A stretch of 34,047 bases of DNA from Thermodesulfobacterium hveragerdense DSM 12571 (GTDB taxonomy: Bacteria; Desulfobacterota; Thermodesulfobacteria; Thermodesulfobacteriales; Thermodesulfobacteriaceae): contig NZ_AUIT01000020.1 of assembly GCF_000423845.1 (NCBI RefSeq), forward strand, positions 1-34,047. The letters are read 5' to 3'. Positions 1 to 7,321 of the stretch are shown piece by piece. The notes beneath the pieces were generated by a model. The model had not been told where the DNA came from and did not search any database. It saw only the letters and a list, made by a program, of their open reading frames with translations. The position numbers and the translations under genes were made by a program. How positions within the stretch are numbered: position 1 is the first letter of the stretch; every line of letters starts with the position of its first letter.

Positions 1-336
1 ATGAGAAGAAGTATCCAGCTTATATAAAGGGACTTTTGAAAAAGAAGGAGCATTATTTTGTTTATAAGAAATATCCTGAGGGGGTGAGGAGGTATATATA
101 CACGACGAATGTGGTTGAGAATATAAATAGCAGGATAGAGCTGATAAGGGTAAATACAGGGGGATATTTTCAATCAATCAAGACAGCAGAGGTTGCGATA
201 TACATAACAGTAAGTCGGATTCAGAAAACGAGATGGCAAAAACCACTTCCTTTAATTAAGTCTGCTTTATACGAATTGAGGCAAATGTTTGTAAAGAGAT
301 TTTATAAGGAGACACAATTCTCTTGACAAGTGTCTC
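1..336 (+). mobile_element. IS256/Mutator-type insertion sequence, right end (partial)
   Basis: This is the 3' part of an insertion sequence; the rest lies left of the window. It carries the transposase C-terminus, and the stop codon falls inside the terminal repeat region. A 7-bp inverted pair, GAGACAC (309-315) and GTGTCTC (330-336), flanks TTGACA. The order ACACAA then TTGACA near the terminus resembles other IS256-family ends (from memory). The exact outer boundary is uncertain, between about 320 and 336. The element interrupts a minus-strand sensor gene. An inverted sequence similar to 295-320 occurs at 33969-33994 near the right edge. Confidence 0.7.
3..326 (+). CDS. IS256-family transposase, C-terminal fragment (cut by window edge)
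   Basis: The reading frame is open to the left edge, so the true start lies outside and the TTG at 36 is not a start. The visible 107 residues match the C-terminal part of Mutator/IS256 transposases. They include the segment RRYIYTTNVVENINSRI, corresponding to the family's 'TTNxIExxN' motif, and the final helical part with RIQKTRWQKPLP. The catalytic DDE residues lie mostly upstream and cannot be checked, although the Glu of the VVENIN motif is in the region where the family's last acidic residue falls. The frame ends normally at a TGA inside the terminal repeat, so this copy may be intact. Confidence 0.8.
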   Translation, partial: EKKYPAYIKGLLKKKEHYFVYKKYPEGVRRYIYTTNVVENINSRIELIRVNTGGYFQSIKTAEVAIYITVSRIQKTRWQKPLPLIKSALYELRQMFVKRFYKETQFS

Positions 337-585
337 TTTCTCAGAAAGTTTATAAGCCTTAATCACCTTAGGATGTTTACTCAGGTATTCTATCATAACG
401 ATATATTTAGAAAAAAAACCCTCTATGTAATTGGCTAACACATGTGTTCTTTGCTTAAGAAAAACATCTCCCTTAGAAAATTCGTACTTATAAAATACAG
501 GACTGCTAAGTAGAATAAAAGTTAACATAATAAAAAAACTCAATCCCAAACTAAAATAAAAAATTTGCCTCTGTAAGCCTTTCAT
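256..585 (-). pseudogene. Membrane sensor protein, N-terminal fragment truncated by the IS
   Basis: The frame starts with ATG at 585, preceded by an AGAGG-type ribosome binding site. It encodes a short basic head, one hydrophobic helix (about residues 8-28, rich in F, L and I) and a presumed extracytoplasmic region. The segment KHPKVIKAYKLSEKETLV resembles the start of a Cache-type sensor domain. Host sequence stops near residue 83-88 (about position 321-336), and the remaining codons are antisense to the transposase. The domains that would define its job (HAMP, PAS, kinase, GGDEF or chemoreceptor) are missing, so only 'membrane sensor' is justified. It could be the front of a histidine kinase, a diguanylate cyclase or a chemoreceptor. 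Confidence 0.55.
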
Positions 586-683
586 AAAATCCTCTATTTA
601 TAATATCGGATTTTTGTGAAGTAATATTAAACAAGAACTGATTAGCTTTTGAAATAACACTTAATTCAAACAAAAATCCTCAA

Positions 684-1703
684 CTAATTACAACCTTTTT
701 CGATAAGACAGGCCTCTCCTTTACCCTCTTTATCTCCCACTTTGGGAGGTAAGAAAGGTAAAGAAGAAGGCTTTTGAAGAGATGTGGCGTTTTCTGTAGA
801 GGATTTTTCTGTAGAAACCTTTTCTGTAGAGACTACTTTTTCCTTTGTAACAGGCTCTTTTTTATCTTGAGGTTTTTCTGTAGAGGCATTAACGGTGAAA
901 TCTTTTTCCTTCAAGTTTTTAGAAAATTCTCTCCCCTGAGAGAGCTCCAACATCGGATAATTTTCTTTTAGCCAGTTGAGGATGGTATTTTTACCTACCA
1001 AAACCAAAAGGGAGTTATCTTCTCTATAAAGAAGGGTAGGGACTTCTCGAATTCCTGCTATCCTCATCAAGGCATAAACCTTAGATACCTCATAAAACCT
1101 TACAGGTATTTTGTTATTAATAACATACTCTTCAACCACCTTACAGTTAGGACAATTTTGTTGATAGACCACCACAGGATAATCTAAGAAGATGGGCTTA
1201 AGGCTTATATTAACCAAAAAAACTGCTGTAAAAAGAGCTAAAAACCCTGAAAAACCTAAGAACCCCCAGCTAAATGCTTTCTGAGAAAATACGTCTAACA
1301 CAAAGGCTAAAAAAATGGTCAAGGCTACCACCAAACAAAACTGACAATATTCCTGAAGAAAAAAAGCCTGAAAACCGATGAAATACCCTTCCACAACCAA
1401 ACAAAGACCTAAGATAAAGAGTCTTAACCTTTTTAGGGCATAAGATTTTATCTTTAAATCAAGAAGGGTTAACCCTAACACCACAGCAAACACCAAAACC
1501 CCTAAGTAGTTGAGAATCCCTAATCTATCGAAAAGATGTATCATTAAACAGGCGTCCGTTTTACATAAAGAACTGTTTTTAAATTGCAGATAAACTTCAT
1601 ATAAATTAAGAACAAAACCAAAAAAAACTACAACTAGCAAAAGATATTGGTTAAAAAAAGTAGACTGAGAGTAACCTTTTCTTTCTTCTATGATCAGCCT
1701 CAT
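684..1703 (-). CDS. VKOR-family thiol oxidoreductase fused to a thioredoxin-like domain
   Basis: This 339-aa membrane protein has five hydrophobic segments (about 18-40, 57-82, 92-115, 117-138, 146-168). It carries the cysteine pairs expected of bacterial vitamin K epoxide reductase homologues: C47/C52 in a loop and C120-x2-C123 (CQFC) at a helix end. A thioredoxin-fold domain (about 175-250) follows, with CPNC (184-187) and a cis-Pro candidate in REVPTL (P222). Known VKOR-Trx fusions do DsbB/DsbA-like disulfide formation in the periplasm, and that role is inferred here. The tail (about 255-339) is low-complexity, Lys/Thr/Ser/Glu-rich with STEK repeats, and ends with C332 and C338. The gene starts 3 bp after the thiC stop, so the two are probably co-transcribed. 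Confidence 0.8.
   Translation of the reverse strand: MRLIIEERKGYSQSTFFNQYLLLVVVFFGFVLNLYEVYLQFKNSSLCKTDACLMIHLFDRLGILNYLGVLVFAVVLGLTLLDLKIKSYALKRLRLFILGLCLVVEGYFIGFQAFFLQEYCQFCLVVALTIFLAFVLDVFSQKAFSWGFLGFSGFLALFTAVFLVNISLKPIFLDYPVVVYQQNCPNCKVVEEYVINNKIPVRFYEVSKVYALMRIAGIREVPTLLYREDNSLLVLVGKNTILNWLKENYPMLELSQGREFSKNLKEKDFTVNASTEKPQDKKEPVTKEKVVSTEKVSTEKSSTENATSLQKPSSLPFLPPKVGDKEGKGEACLIEKGCN
790..884. repeat. Short direct repeats encoding the STEK tail of the VKOR fusion
   Basis: Four copies of TTTTCTGTAGA (plus-strand reading) lie at 790-800, 805-815, 820-830 and 874-884. The first three are exactly 15 bp apart, so each adds five residues in frame (STEKV, STEKS and STEN types). This looks like slippage-type expansion within the disordered C-terminal tail. 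Confidence 0.85.
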
Positions 1704-1706
1704 TCT

Positions 1707-3017
1707 TTAGCCTTCCCCTCCCCTGATTTTAAGGAGTTTGAAGGCATGTTCAAAGACCTTTATAGCACAGTAGGGGCCACACATCGTACAAGCTTGACTT
1801 TTAGAAACCCCTCCTTCGAGCCTATACCGCCTTGCCTTTTCCTGGTCTATAGAAAGGGAAATCTGTTTTTCCCAGTCAAGCTCAGCCCTGGCCTTAGCCA
1901 TAGCCAAATCCCATTCCCATGCACCTTTTATTCCCTTAGCCAGGTCTGCTACATGAGCAGCGATTTTTGAGGCTATCAAACCTTCTTTTACATCCTCTAA
2001 CGTAGGAAGCCTTAGATGTTCTGCAGGGGTAAGATAACAAAGAAAGTCAGCCCCATAATAAGCAGCCAGTGCCCCTCCTATAGCTCCTACCAAATGGTCA
2101 TAACCTGGGGCTATGTCTGTGGGAAGAGGGCCAAGCACATAGAAAGGAGCACCATGACAAAGCCTTTTTTGTAGTTTTATGTTGGTCTCTATCTGGTCTA
2201 AAGGTACATGTCCAGGACCTTCTATCATTACCTGAACACCCTTTTCCCAGGCCCTTAGAGTTAACTCTCCCAAAATCATCAACTCATGGATTTGAGCTCC
2301 ATCTGTAGCGTCTGCAATACAACCAGGTCTTAACCCGTCTCCTAAAGACAGGGTAATGTCATATTCAAAGGCTATTTCAAGAAGTTTATCAAAATGCTCA
2401 TAAAAGGGATTCTCCTTTTGGTTGTAAACCATCCATTCTACTAAAAAAGAGCCTCCTCTGGATACCACTCCAAGCACCCTAGGCTTAATTTTTAACCTCT
2501 CTATACCCGCCTTGGTAAGACCACAATGAATGGTCATAAAATCTACACCATCTTCTGCCTGTTTTTCTATCACCTTAAACATCTCATCAACCGTCATCTC
2601 AACAATCGACTTATGATGCTTTTCTACCGCTTCTATCGCCGCCTGATAGATAGGAACTGTACCTAAAGGAATAGGACAATTAGCTCTGATAACCTTTCTT
2701 ATCTCGTCTAAATCTCCTCCTGTAGAAAGGTCCATCACAGTATCCGCACCATACTTTAAAGCTATCTCAAGTTTTTTTAACTCTTCTTCTACATAAGGCC
2801 TATCCTTAGAAGTACCGATGTTTACGTTTACCTTAGTTCTAAGTCCTTTACCTATAGCACAGGGTCTTTCTATCTTAGACTTTTTATTTTTACACACAAC
2901 TATCTCACCCCTAAGAATACCTTCTTTGAGAAATTCTTCACTAACCCCTTCCACCTGTGCACAAATTTTAACTTCTTTCGGAATTATACCTTTACTAATC
3001 AAGGTTTTAATCGTCAT
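1707..3017 (-). CDS. thiC: Phosphomethylpyrimidine synthase ThiC (short form)
   Basis: ThiC is a radical-SAM enzyme that rearranges aminoimidazole ribotide into HMP phosphate, the pyrimidine half of thiamine. Diagnostic stretches are GKGLRTKVNVNIGTS, DLSTGGDLDEIR, PLGTVPIYQA, MTIHCGLT and MIEGPGHVP. At 436 aa it is the short form found in archaea and thermophiles, lacking the N-terminal extension of E. coli ThiC. The Fe-S cysteines near the C-terminus are C410-x2-C413-x3-C417, one residue shorter than the CX2CX4C of the long form. AGGAGG lies 12 nt upstream of the ATG. There is no TPP riboswitch in the 92-bp leader. The ThiC paralogue making hydroxybenzimidazole (BzaF) is an alternative, but no cobamide genes are nearby. 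Confidence 0.9.
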   Translation of the reverse strand: MTIKTLISKGIIPKEVKICAQVEGVSEEFLKEGILRGEIVVCKNKKSKIERPCAIGKGLRTKVNVNIGTSKDRPYVEEELKKLEIALKYGADTVMDLSTGGDLDEIRKVIRANCPIPLGTVPIYQAAIEAVEKHHKSIVEMTVDEMFKVIEKQAEDGVDFMTIHCGLTKAGIERLKIKPRVLGVVSRGGSFLVEWMVYNQKENPFYEHFDKLLEIAFEYDITLSLGDGLRPGCIADATDGAQIHELMILGELTLRAWEKGVQVMIEGPGHVPLDQIETNIKLQKRLCHGAPFYVLGPLPTDIAPGYDHLVGAIGGALAAYYGADFLCYLTPAEHLRLPTLEDVKEGLIASKIAAHVADLAKGIKGAWEWDLAMAKARAELDWEKQISLSIDQEKARRYRLEGGVSKSQACTMCGPYCAIKVFEHAFKLLKIRGGEG

Positions 3018-3049
3018 AACTTTAAAAGGCCTCCTTGTTTTTTACAGAA

Positions 3050-3079
3050 ATTTTAACATAAAATCTTTTTTGATGACAA
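3050..3079 (-). promoter_or_regulatory. Candidate promoter for thiC
   Basis: On the minus strand, TTGTCA (3074-3079) is followed after 17 bp by TTAAAA (3051-3056, with a T following). It sits 33-62 bp upstream of the thiC start. This is a consensus match only. Confidence 0.45.
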
Positions 3080-3109
3080 AATAAAAGAAAATTTTCACAA
3101 ATCCAGAAA

Positions 3110-3673
3110 CTATTCATAGACTTCTAACACGATCTTATCTTTTCCATGAGTCTCAAGAAGGTATACAGACACATATTCGTTATACTGGATGTTTTTTATG
3201 GTAAGGGCTTTGTAAGTTGGCTCTATAGGGAATTCTCTACCTCCGCGGTCTACCAAAACAGCAAGTTCTATTTTCTTTGGTCTACCTATGTCTATCAACG
3301 CATCCATCGCTGCTCTGATGGTTCTTCCGGTATAGATCACATCATCTACCAGGATAACGATCTTATCCTCGATTGAAAAGGGAATCTCTGTTTTTTTTAC
3401 CTCAGGATAGTTGGTAATCCTGGTCCAATCGTCTCGGTAAAGGGTTATATCTAAATAACCTACAGGAAGTTCTATGTTGGTCTTTTCTAAGATAATATTT
3501 TTCAACCTGTTTGCTAAAGGGGCTCCCCCTGTCTGAATACCGATAAGAACTACTTTTTCTAAATAAGGTTGCTTTTTTATGATTTGGTCAGCAAGCTTTT
3601 CGACAAGTTTTTGAATTTTCTTAGGCCCTGCTATTACTTTTTTAATTTTTTGAGATAAAATGGCAGTATTCAT
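3110..3673 (-). CDS. pyrR: PyrR: pyrimidine regulator / uracil phosphoribosyltransferase
   Basis: This 187-aa type I phosphoribosyltransferase has the PRPP loop VILVDDVIYTGRTIRAAMDA (about 106-125), with the typical PyrR 'DDVxYTGRTxRAAxDA' pattern. It also has the IGIQTGGAPLA segment and the LYRDDWTRI region. PyrR-family proteins bind pyr mRNA attenuators and usually also convert uracil plus PRPP to UMP. No pyr genes or pyr-type attenuator lie next to it here, so any regulatory targets are elsewhere. The start has no clear Shine-Dalgarno. A promoter-like element ends 7 bp before the ATG, so translation may be leaderless. It diverges from the thioesterase gene with a 45-bp gap. Confidence 0.9.
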   Translation of the reverse strand: MNTAILSQKIKKVIAGPKKIQKLVEKLADQIIKKQPYLEKVVLIGIQTGGAPLANRLKNIILEKTNIELPVGYLDITLYRDDWTRITNYPEVKKTEIPFSIEDKIVILVDDVIYTGRTIRAAMDALIDIGRPKKIELAVLVDRGGREFPIEPTYKALTIKNIQYNEYVSVYLLETHGKDKIVLEVYE

Positions 3674-3680
3674 AAGATTT

Positions 3681-3708
3681 AAAATAACTCTTATTATCTA
3701 TTTTGCAA
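3681..3708 (-). promoter_or_regulatory. Candidate promoter for pyrR, near-leaderless
   Basis: On the minus strand, TTGCAA (3703-3708), preceded by CCTC, is followed after 16 bp by TATTTT (3681-3686). The -10 box ends only 7 bp before the pyrR ATG, which predicts a transcript starting at or near the start codon. The upstream edge overlaps the ribosome binding site (AAGAGG) of the divergent thioesterase gene. Confidence 0.5.
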
Positions 3709-3718
3709 GAGGTAAGAG

Positions 3719-4120
3719 ATGGTAAGCGAAATAACCTATAGGGTAATCTATGGGGACACAGACAGTGGAAAGGTTATGTATTATGGCAACTATCTAAGGG
3801 TGATGGAAATAGCAAGAACAGAGTTTATCAGAAATAACGCAGGTATTAGTTATAAAGAGATAGAAGAAAAATACAAACTTTTACTTCCTGTAGTAGAAGT
3901 ATATGTTAGGTATAAACATCCTGCTTTTTATGACGACCTTTTGGTGGTGGCAACCAAGATCAAAGAGCTAAAACCACACAAAATTATCTTTGAATACACC
4001 TTTAAAAGGCAAAACCTATTAGTAGCTGAAGGTTATACAGTTCATGTTCCCATCAACCATCAGGGTAAGCTTATAAAATTTCCAGAAGAGCTTTTCAACC
4101 TGCTTAAAAATTTAGTATAA
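3719..4120 (+). CDS. Acyl-CoA thioesterase, YbgC/4HBT hotdog-fold family
   Basis: This 133-aa protein spans one hotdog domain. Near the N-terminus it has YGDTDSGKVMYYGNYLR, the YbgC/4-hydroxybenzoyl-CoA thioesterase signature in which the Asp of 'DTD' is catalytic and the YxxYL/NYLR part packs on the helix. Members hydrolyse short- or medium-chain acyl-CoAs. In proteobacteria YbgC sits with tol-pal, but no tol genes are here, so substrate and role are open. AAGAGG precedes the ATG by about 6 nt. The gene ends 29 bp before ychF, and the two are probably co-transcribed. Confidence 0.85.
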   Translation: MVSEITYRVIYGDTDSGKVMYYGNYLRVMEIARTEFIRNNAGISYKEIEEKYKLLLPVVEVYVRYKHPAFYDDLLVVATKIKELKPHKIIFEYTFKRQNLLVAEGYTVHVPINHQGKLIKFPEELFNLLKNLV

Positions 4121-4149
4121 AAAACTGTAAAGAGGGGGCAAGGTTTCAG

Positions 4150-5259
4150 ATGAAGATGAACATAGGTATAGTGGGATTGCCTAACGTAGGGAAGTCTACC
4201 ATTTTTAATGCCTTGGCTCAAACAGCAAAAGCTGAGGTTGCTAACTATCCTTTTTGCACCATAGACCCTAACGTGGGGATAGTTAATGTGCCTGACCCAA
4301 GGCTATATGAGATAGCTCGGTTAGAAAAAAGCAAAAAAATCACCCCTGCTACCATAGAGTTTGTAGATATAGCAGGGCTGGTAAAAGGAGCCTCAAAAGG
4401 GGAAGGACTTGGCAACCAGTTTTTGTCTCATATAAGACAAGTTTCTGCTATAGCTCATGTGGTCAGATGTTTCGAAGACCCTGACATCGTACATGTAGAG
4501 GGTTCTATAGACCCTGTAAGAGACGCAGAAATCATAGAGTTAGAGCTTATCCTTGCAGACTTGCAAACCATAGAAAGACGGTTAGAAAAAACTGCGAAGC
4601 TTGCCAAAAACGACCCCAAAGCTAAGGCTGAGCTTGAAACCTTAGAAAAGGCTAAAACCCTCTTAGAAAACTTTAAAATTTTAAGGCCTAACCTAAACCT
4701 TTTTTCTCCGGAAGAAAAAACCTTTTTAGAAAAGGTGCTCTGTCTTTTAACGGTTAAACCTTTGATGTACATCGCTAACGTCTCAGAAGATTTTCTCCCA
4801 GAAGGAGAAGGAAACAGTTATGTAGCTAAGCTAAGAGAAAAGGCCCAAAAAGAAGGAACTCCTTTGATAGTCATCTGTGGGAAGATAGAACAAGAGCTCG
4901 TCGAACTTACCGAAGAAGAAAAAAAAGAATTTTTAGAGGCCTTAGGTCTAAACGAACCAGGGCTTCACAAACTAATAAGAGCAGGTTATAAACTTTTAAA
5001 CCTTATCACCTTTTTTACTACCGGACCTAAGGAAACCAAAGCCTGGACTATAATTAAAGGTACGCGAGCTAAAGATGCTGCCGGAGAAATTCACTCTGAC
5101 ATAGAAAGAGGGTTTATCGCGGCTGAAGTCATTAACTATACAAAATACATAGAAATAGGTTCCTTCCAGAAAGCCAAAGAGTTAGGAGCTGTTAGACTCG
5201 AAGGAAAGGACTATATCATAGAAGACGGAGACATAATATACTTTCGTTTTAATGTTTAA
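4150..5259 (+). CDS. ychF: Ribosome-associated ATPase YchF (OLA1-like)
   Basis: This 369-aa protein of the Obg/YchF P-loop group is full length for the family. It has the Walker A GLPNVGKST (residues 9-17), G3 in DIAGLVKGASKGEGLGNQFL, a coiled-coil insertion (about 130-185), and NVSE in place of NKxD. NVSE is the family's change toward ATP over GTP. A C-terminal TGS domain (about 285-369) includes the ETKAWTI and FIAAEV segments. YchF binds ribosomes and acts in stress and redox responses in other bacteria. A second in-frame ATG lies at 4156; GAGGGGG about 10 nt upstream of 4150 suits either. Confidence 0.95.
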   Translation: MKMNIGIVGLPNVGKSTIFNALAQTAKAEVANYPFCTIDPNVGIVNVPDPRLYEIARLEKSKKITPATIEFVDIAGLVKGASKGEGLGNQFLSHIRQVSAIAHVVRCFEDPDIVHVEGSIDPVRDAEIIELELILADLQTIERRLEKTAKLAKNDPKAKAELETLEKAKTLLENFKILRPNLNLFSPEEKTFLEKVLCLLTVKPLMYIANVSEDFLPEGEGNSYVAKLREKAQKEGTPLIVICGKIEQELVELTEEEKKEFLEALGLNEPGLHKLIRAGYKLLNLITFFTTGPKETKAWTIIKGTRAKDAAGEIHSDIERGFIAAEVINYTKYIEIGSFQKAKELGAVRLEGKDYIIEDGDIIYFRFNV

Positions 5260-5298
5260 TTTCAACTTTTTAAATTTAATATATCATTTATTTTTAAC

Positions 5299-5326
5299 TT
5301 GATTTTTATTGTTTTGTGGTTATTTT
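5299..5326 (+). promoter_or_regulatory. Candidate promoter for the glycogen operon
   Basis: TTGATT (5299-5304) is followed after 16 bp by TATTTT (5321-5326), 25 bp before the proposed ATG at 5351. There is no clear Shine-Dalgarno in the short leader. It has the same 16-bp spacer as several other promoters in this window. Confidence 0.45.
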
Positions 5327-5350
5327 GTAAAAAAATGTGATTATCATGTG

Positions 5351-7294
5351 ATGTTAACAGAACTTTTTGAAAGGTTTACTCCTTATGAATGGATAGTTTC
5401 TAATCAAAAAGGGGGGTATGCGTTAGGTTCTGCCTTTTTAGCTAATCTGAGAAAGTATCATGGACTTCTGATCGCAGGTTATGAAAAAGGAAAAAGAATT
5501 CATCTGGTTAGTTCAGCTGAAGAACAGGTCTTTTTCCCTTCTGGACTAAGTTATTTTCTTGATACCAACTTTTACCGAGATACCCTTTTTCCAGAGGGAT
5601 TCAAGCTAATAAAAGCCTTTTTCTTTAGACCTTTCCCTCAATTTTATTTTTTCTGTCCAGAGAGTAAAGACTTTTTCTTGAAAAAAGAGATCAAAATGCA
5701 TCCTCTTAAAAATCTGGTAGTTATCTCTTATGAAAACATAAGCTCCTATCCTTTTCGAATAGTAATAAGACCTAAGTTTAGTTTTAGAGACCATCACAGG
5801 GTTACCAACAAAATCGAATGGGAAAGAGAGTTTGTAGAGGTAGACGATAACCCAGGTATGGTAGTAAAAGGACCGTTCTCTCTTTTTGTCTATCTTTCTA
5901 ACGGTAGTTTAACCAGAGAAGACCTTTTCTATTATCAAGTGTTTTATCCTATAGAAGAAATCAGAGGTTATGAGGCTACTGAAGACCTTTATGCCCCTTT
6001 TAAGATAGAAGCAGAACTAAAAACTAAAGAAAGTTTTAAAATCGTGTTTTCTGATGAACCTATAAAGGATTTTGAAATGATTTTGACAGAGGTTGAAAGA
6101 AGATACCAAGGACTACCTGTCCTCATCCCTAACAAAAAAGAGTCTTTTTCGCGAAACGAATACCTAAGAATTTTAGAAAAAATGGTGGAAGATTTTCTGC
6201 TTGAAGAGGACATAATCGCCGGATTTCCTTGGTTTTATTGCTGGGGAAGAGACACCTTCATAGGTCTTCCTGCGGTTTTTTATTTAAAAGGAGGTAAAGA
6301 GAAGGCTTTAAAGATTTTAAAAAACTATGCCAAAAGAATGGTTAACGGGCTTATACCAAACGTGATAGGAGACGAACAGGAAACCAACTATAATTCAGTG
6401 GATGCATCTCTGTGGTTTGGGTTAAGGATTTTTCAGTTTTTAGAAACCTTTCCTGAGGTTTTAAACTCCTCTGAAGGAGAAACATTGCTTTTAACCGTAA
6501 AAGGAGTGATTAAAAACTTCTGCACCAACCCGGATCTTCCGTTTTTACTGGACCATAAGGACGGATTCATCGAAATCTTACCTCAAACAAATAAGGCCTT
6601 AACCTGGATGGATGTGGTCTTAGACGGAGTACCTATAACCCCTCGATATGGGAAACCCATAGAAATACAGGGGTTGTGGTATAATCTCTTAAAGTTCGCA
6701 GAAAAATACTTAGAAAAGTCTTTTTTAGAAAATTTTAGGGTCTCAGCCCTGATCAGCTTACAGGAAAAAAATTTTATTAAATTTTTTGATGGTAACGCCT
6801 GGGCAGACAGGTTGTTTAACGATGAACCTGTTTTTGAAATCAGACCTAACTATATTATCGCCCTTTCTTTGCCTTTTGATATTACAGACAGGCCGTCCCT
6901 TCTTAAAGGAGTTGAACTGGCTAAAAAAGAACTAGTGAGTCCTTTTGGGTTAAGGAGCCTCTCACCCAAAGATCCTTCATTCAGGAAAAAATACTTTGGT
7001 ACTCAAAGGATGAGAGACCTTGCCTACCATAACGGGACAGTATGGGTATGGCTCATCTATCCTTATGCTGAAGTGTTAAAAAAGGCTTATAAGGAAGAAA
7101 GAGAAAAGCTCAAAAGAGAGCTTGAAGGGTTGGTGAGAGTTTTTAGAGAAGGAATATGTAGAGGCAAAATGGGGAGTGTTCCTGAGTTGTATGATGGAGA
7201 AAATCCTAAATATCCTAAAGGTGCCCATGCTCAATTTTGGTCTGTAGCAGCTGTTTTTTTGGTAGAACAGATGATAGAGGAGCTTAAAGTTTAG
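5351..7294 (+). CDS. Glycogen debranching enzyme (GH133, amylo-alpha-1,6-glucosidase type)
   Basis: This 647-aa protein is counted from the ATG at 5351; the frame extends to a TTG at 5309, but MLTELFERFTPYEWIVSNQKG matches typical family starts. The N-terminal domain (about 1-250) is the bacterial GDE_N type, with NQKGGYALGS and LRKYHGLL. The catalytic (alpha/alpha)6 domain carries GFPWFYCWGRDTFIGLP (D301), ALTWMDVVLDG, and PIEIQGLWYN. Members remove alpha-1,6 branches from glycogen. It is the first gene of a four-gene glycogen operon and is 27 bp from the next gene. A cytoplasmic site is inferred because no signal peptide is visible. Confidence 0.9.
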   Translation: MLTELFERFTPYEWIVSNQKGGYALGSAFLANLRKYHGLLIAGYEKGKRIHLVSSAEEQVFFPSGLSYFLDTNFYRDTLFPEGFKLIKAFFFRPFPQFYFFCPESKDFFLKKEIKMHPLKNLVVISYENISSYPFRIVIRPKFSFRDHHRVTNKIEWEREFVEVDDNPGMVVKGPFSLFVYLSNGSLTREDLFYYQVFYPIEEIRGYEATEDLYAPFKIEAELKTKESFKIVFSDEPIKDFEMILTEVERRYQGLPVLIPNKKESFSRNEYLRILEKMVEDFLLEEDIIAGFPWFYCWGRDTFIGLPAVFYLKGGKEKALKILKNYAKRMVNGLIPNVIGDEQETNYNSVDASLWFGLRIFQFLETFPEVLNSSEGETLLLTVKGVIKNFCTNPDLPFLLDHKDGFIEILPQTNKALTWMDVVLDGVPITPRYGKPIEIQGLWYNLLKFAEKYLEKSFLENFRVSALISLQEKNFIKFFDGNAWADRLFNDEPVFEIRPNYIIALSLPFDITDRPSLLKGVELAKKELVSPFGLRSLSPKDPSFRKKYFGTQRMRDLAYHNGTVWVWLIYPYAEVLKKAYKEEREKLKRELEGLVRVFREGICRGKMGSVPELYDGENPKYPKGAHAQFWSVAAVFLVEQMIEELKV

Positions 7295-7321
7295 CTTTAA
7301 AGTTTAACAAGGAGCCTAAAC

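Noticed and set aside
320-360. Outward-facing promoter at the IS end (TTGACA at 324)
   Set aside because: No -10 box lies at 16-18 bp; the TATAAG further on is too distant, and no plus-strand gene follows.
3018-3109. TPP riboswitch upstream of thiC
   Set aside because: I looked for the CTGAGA and ACCTG-type conserved segments and found none in the leader.
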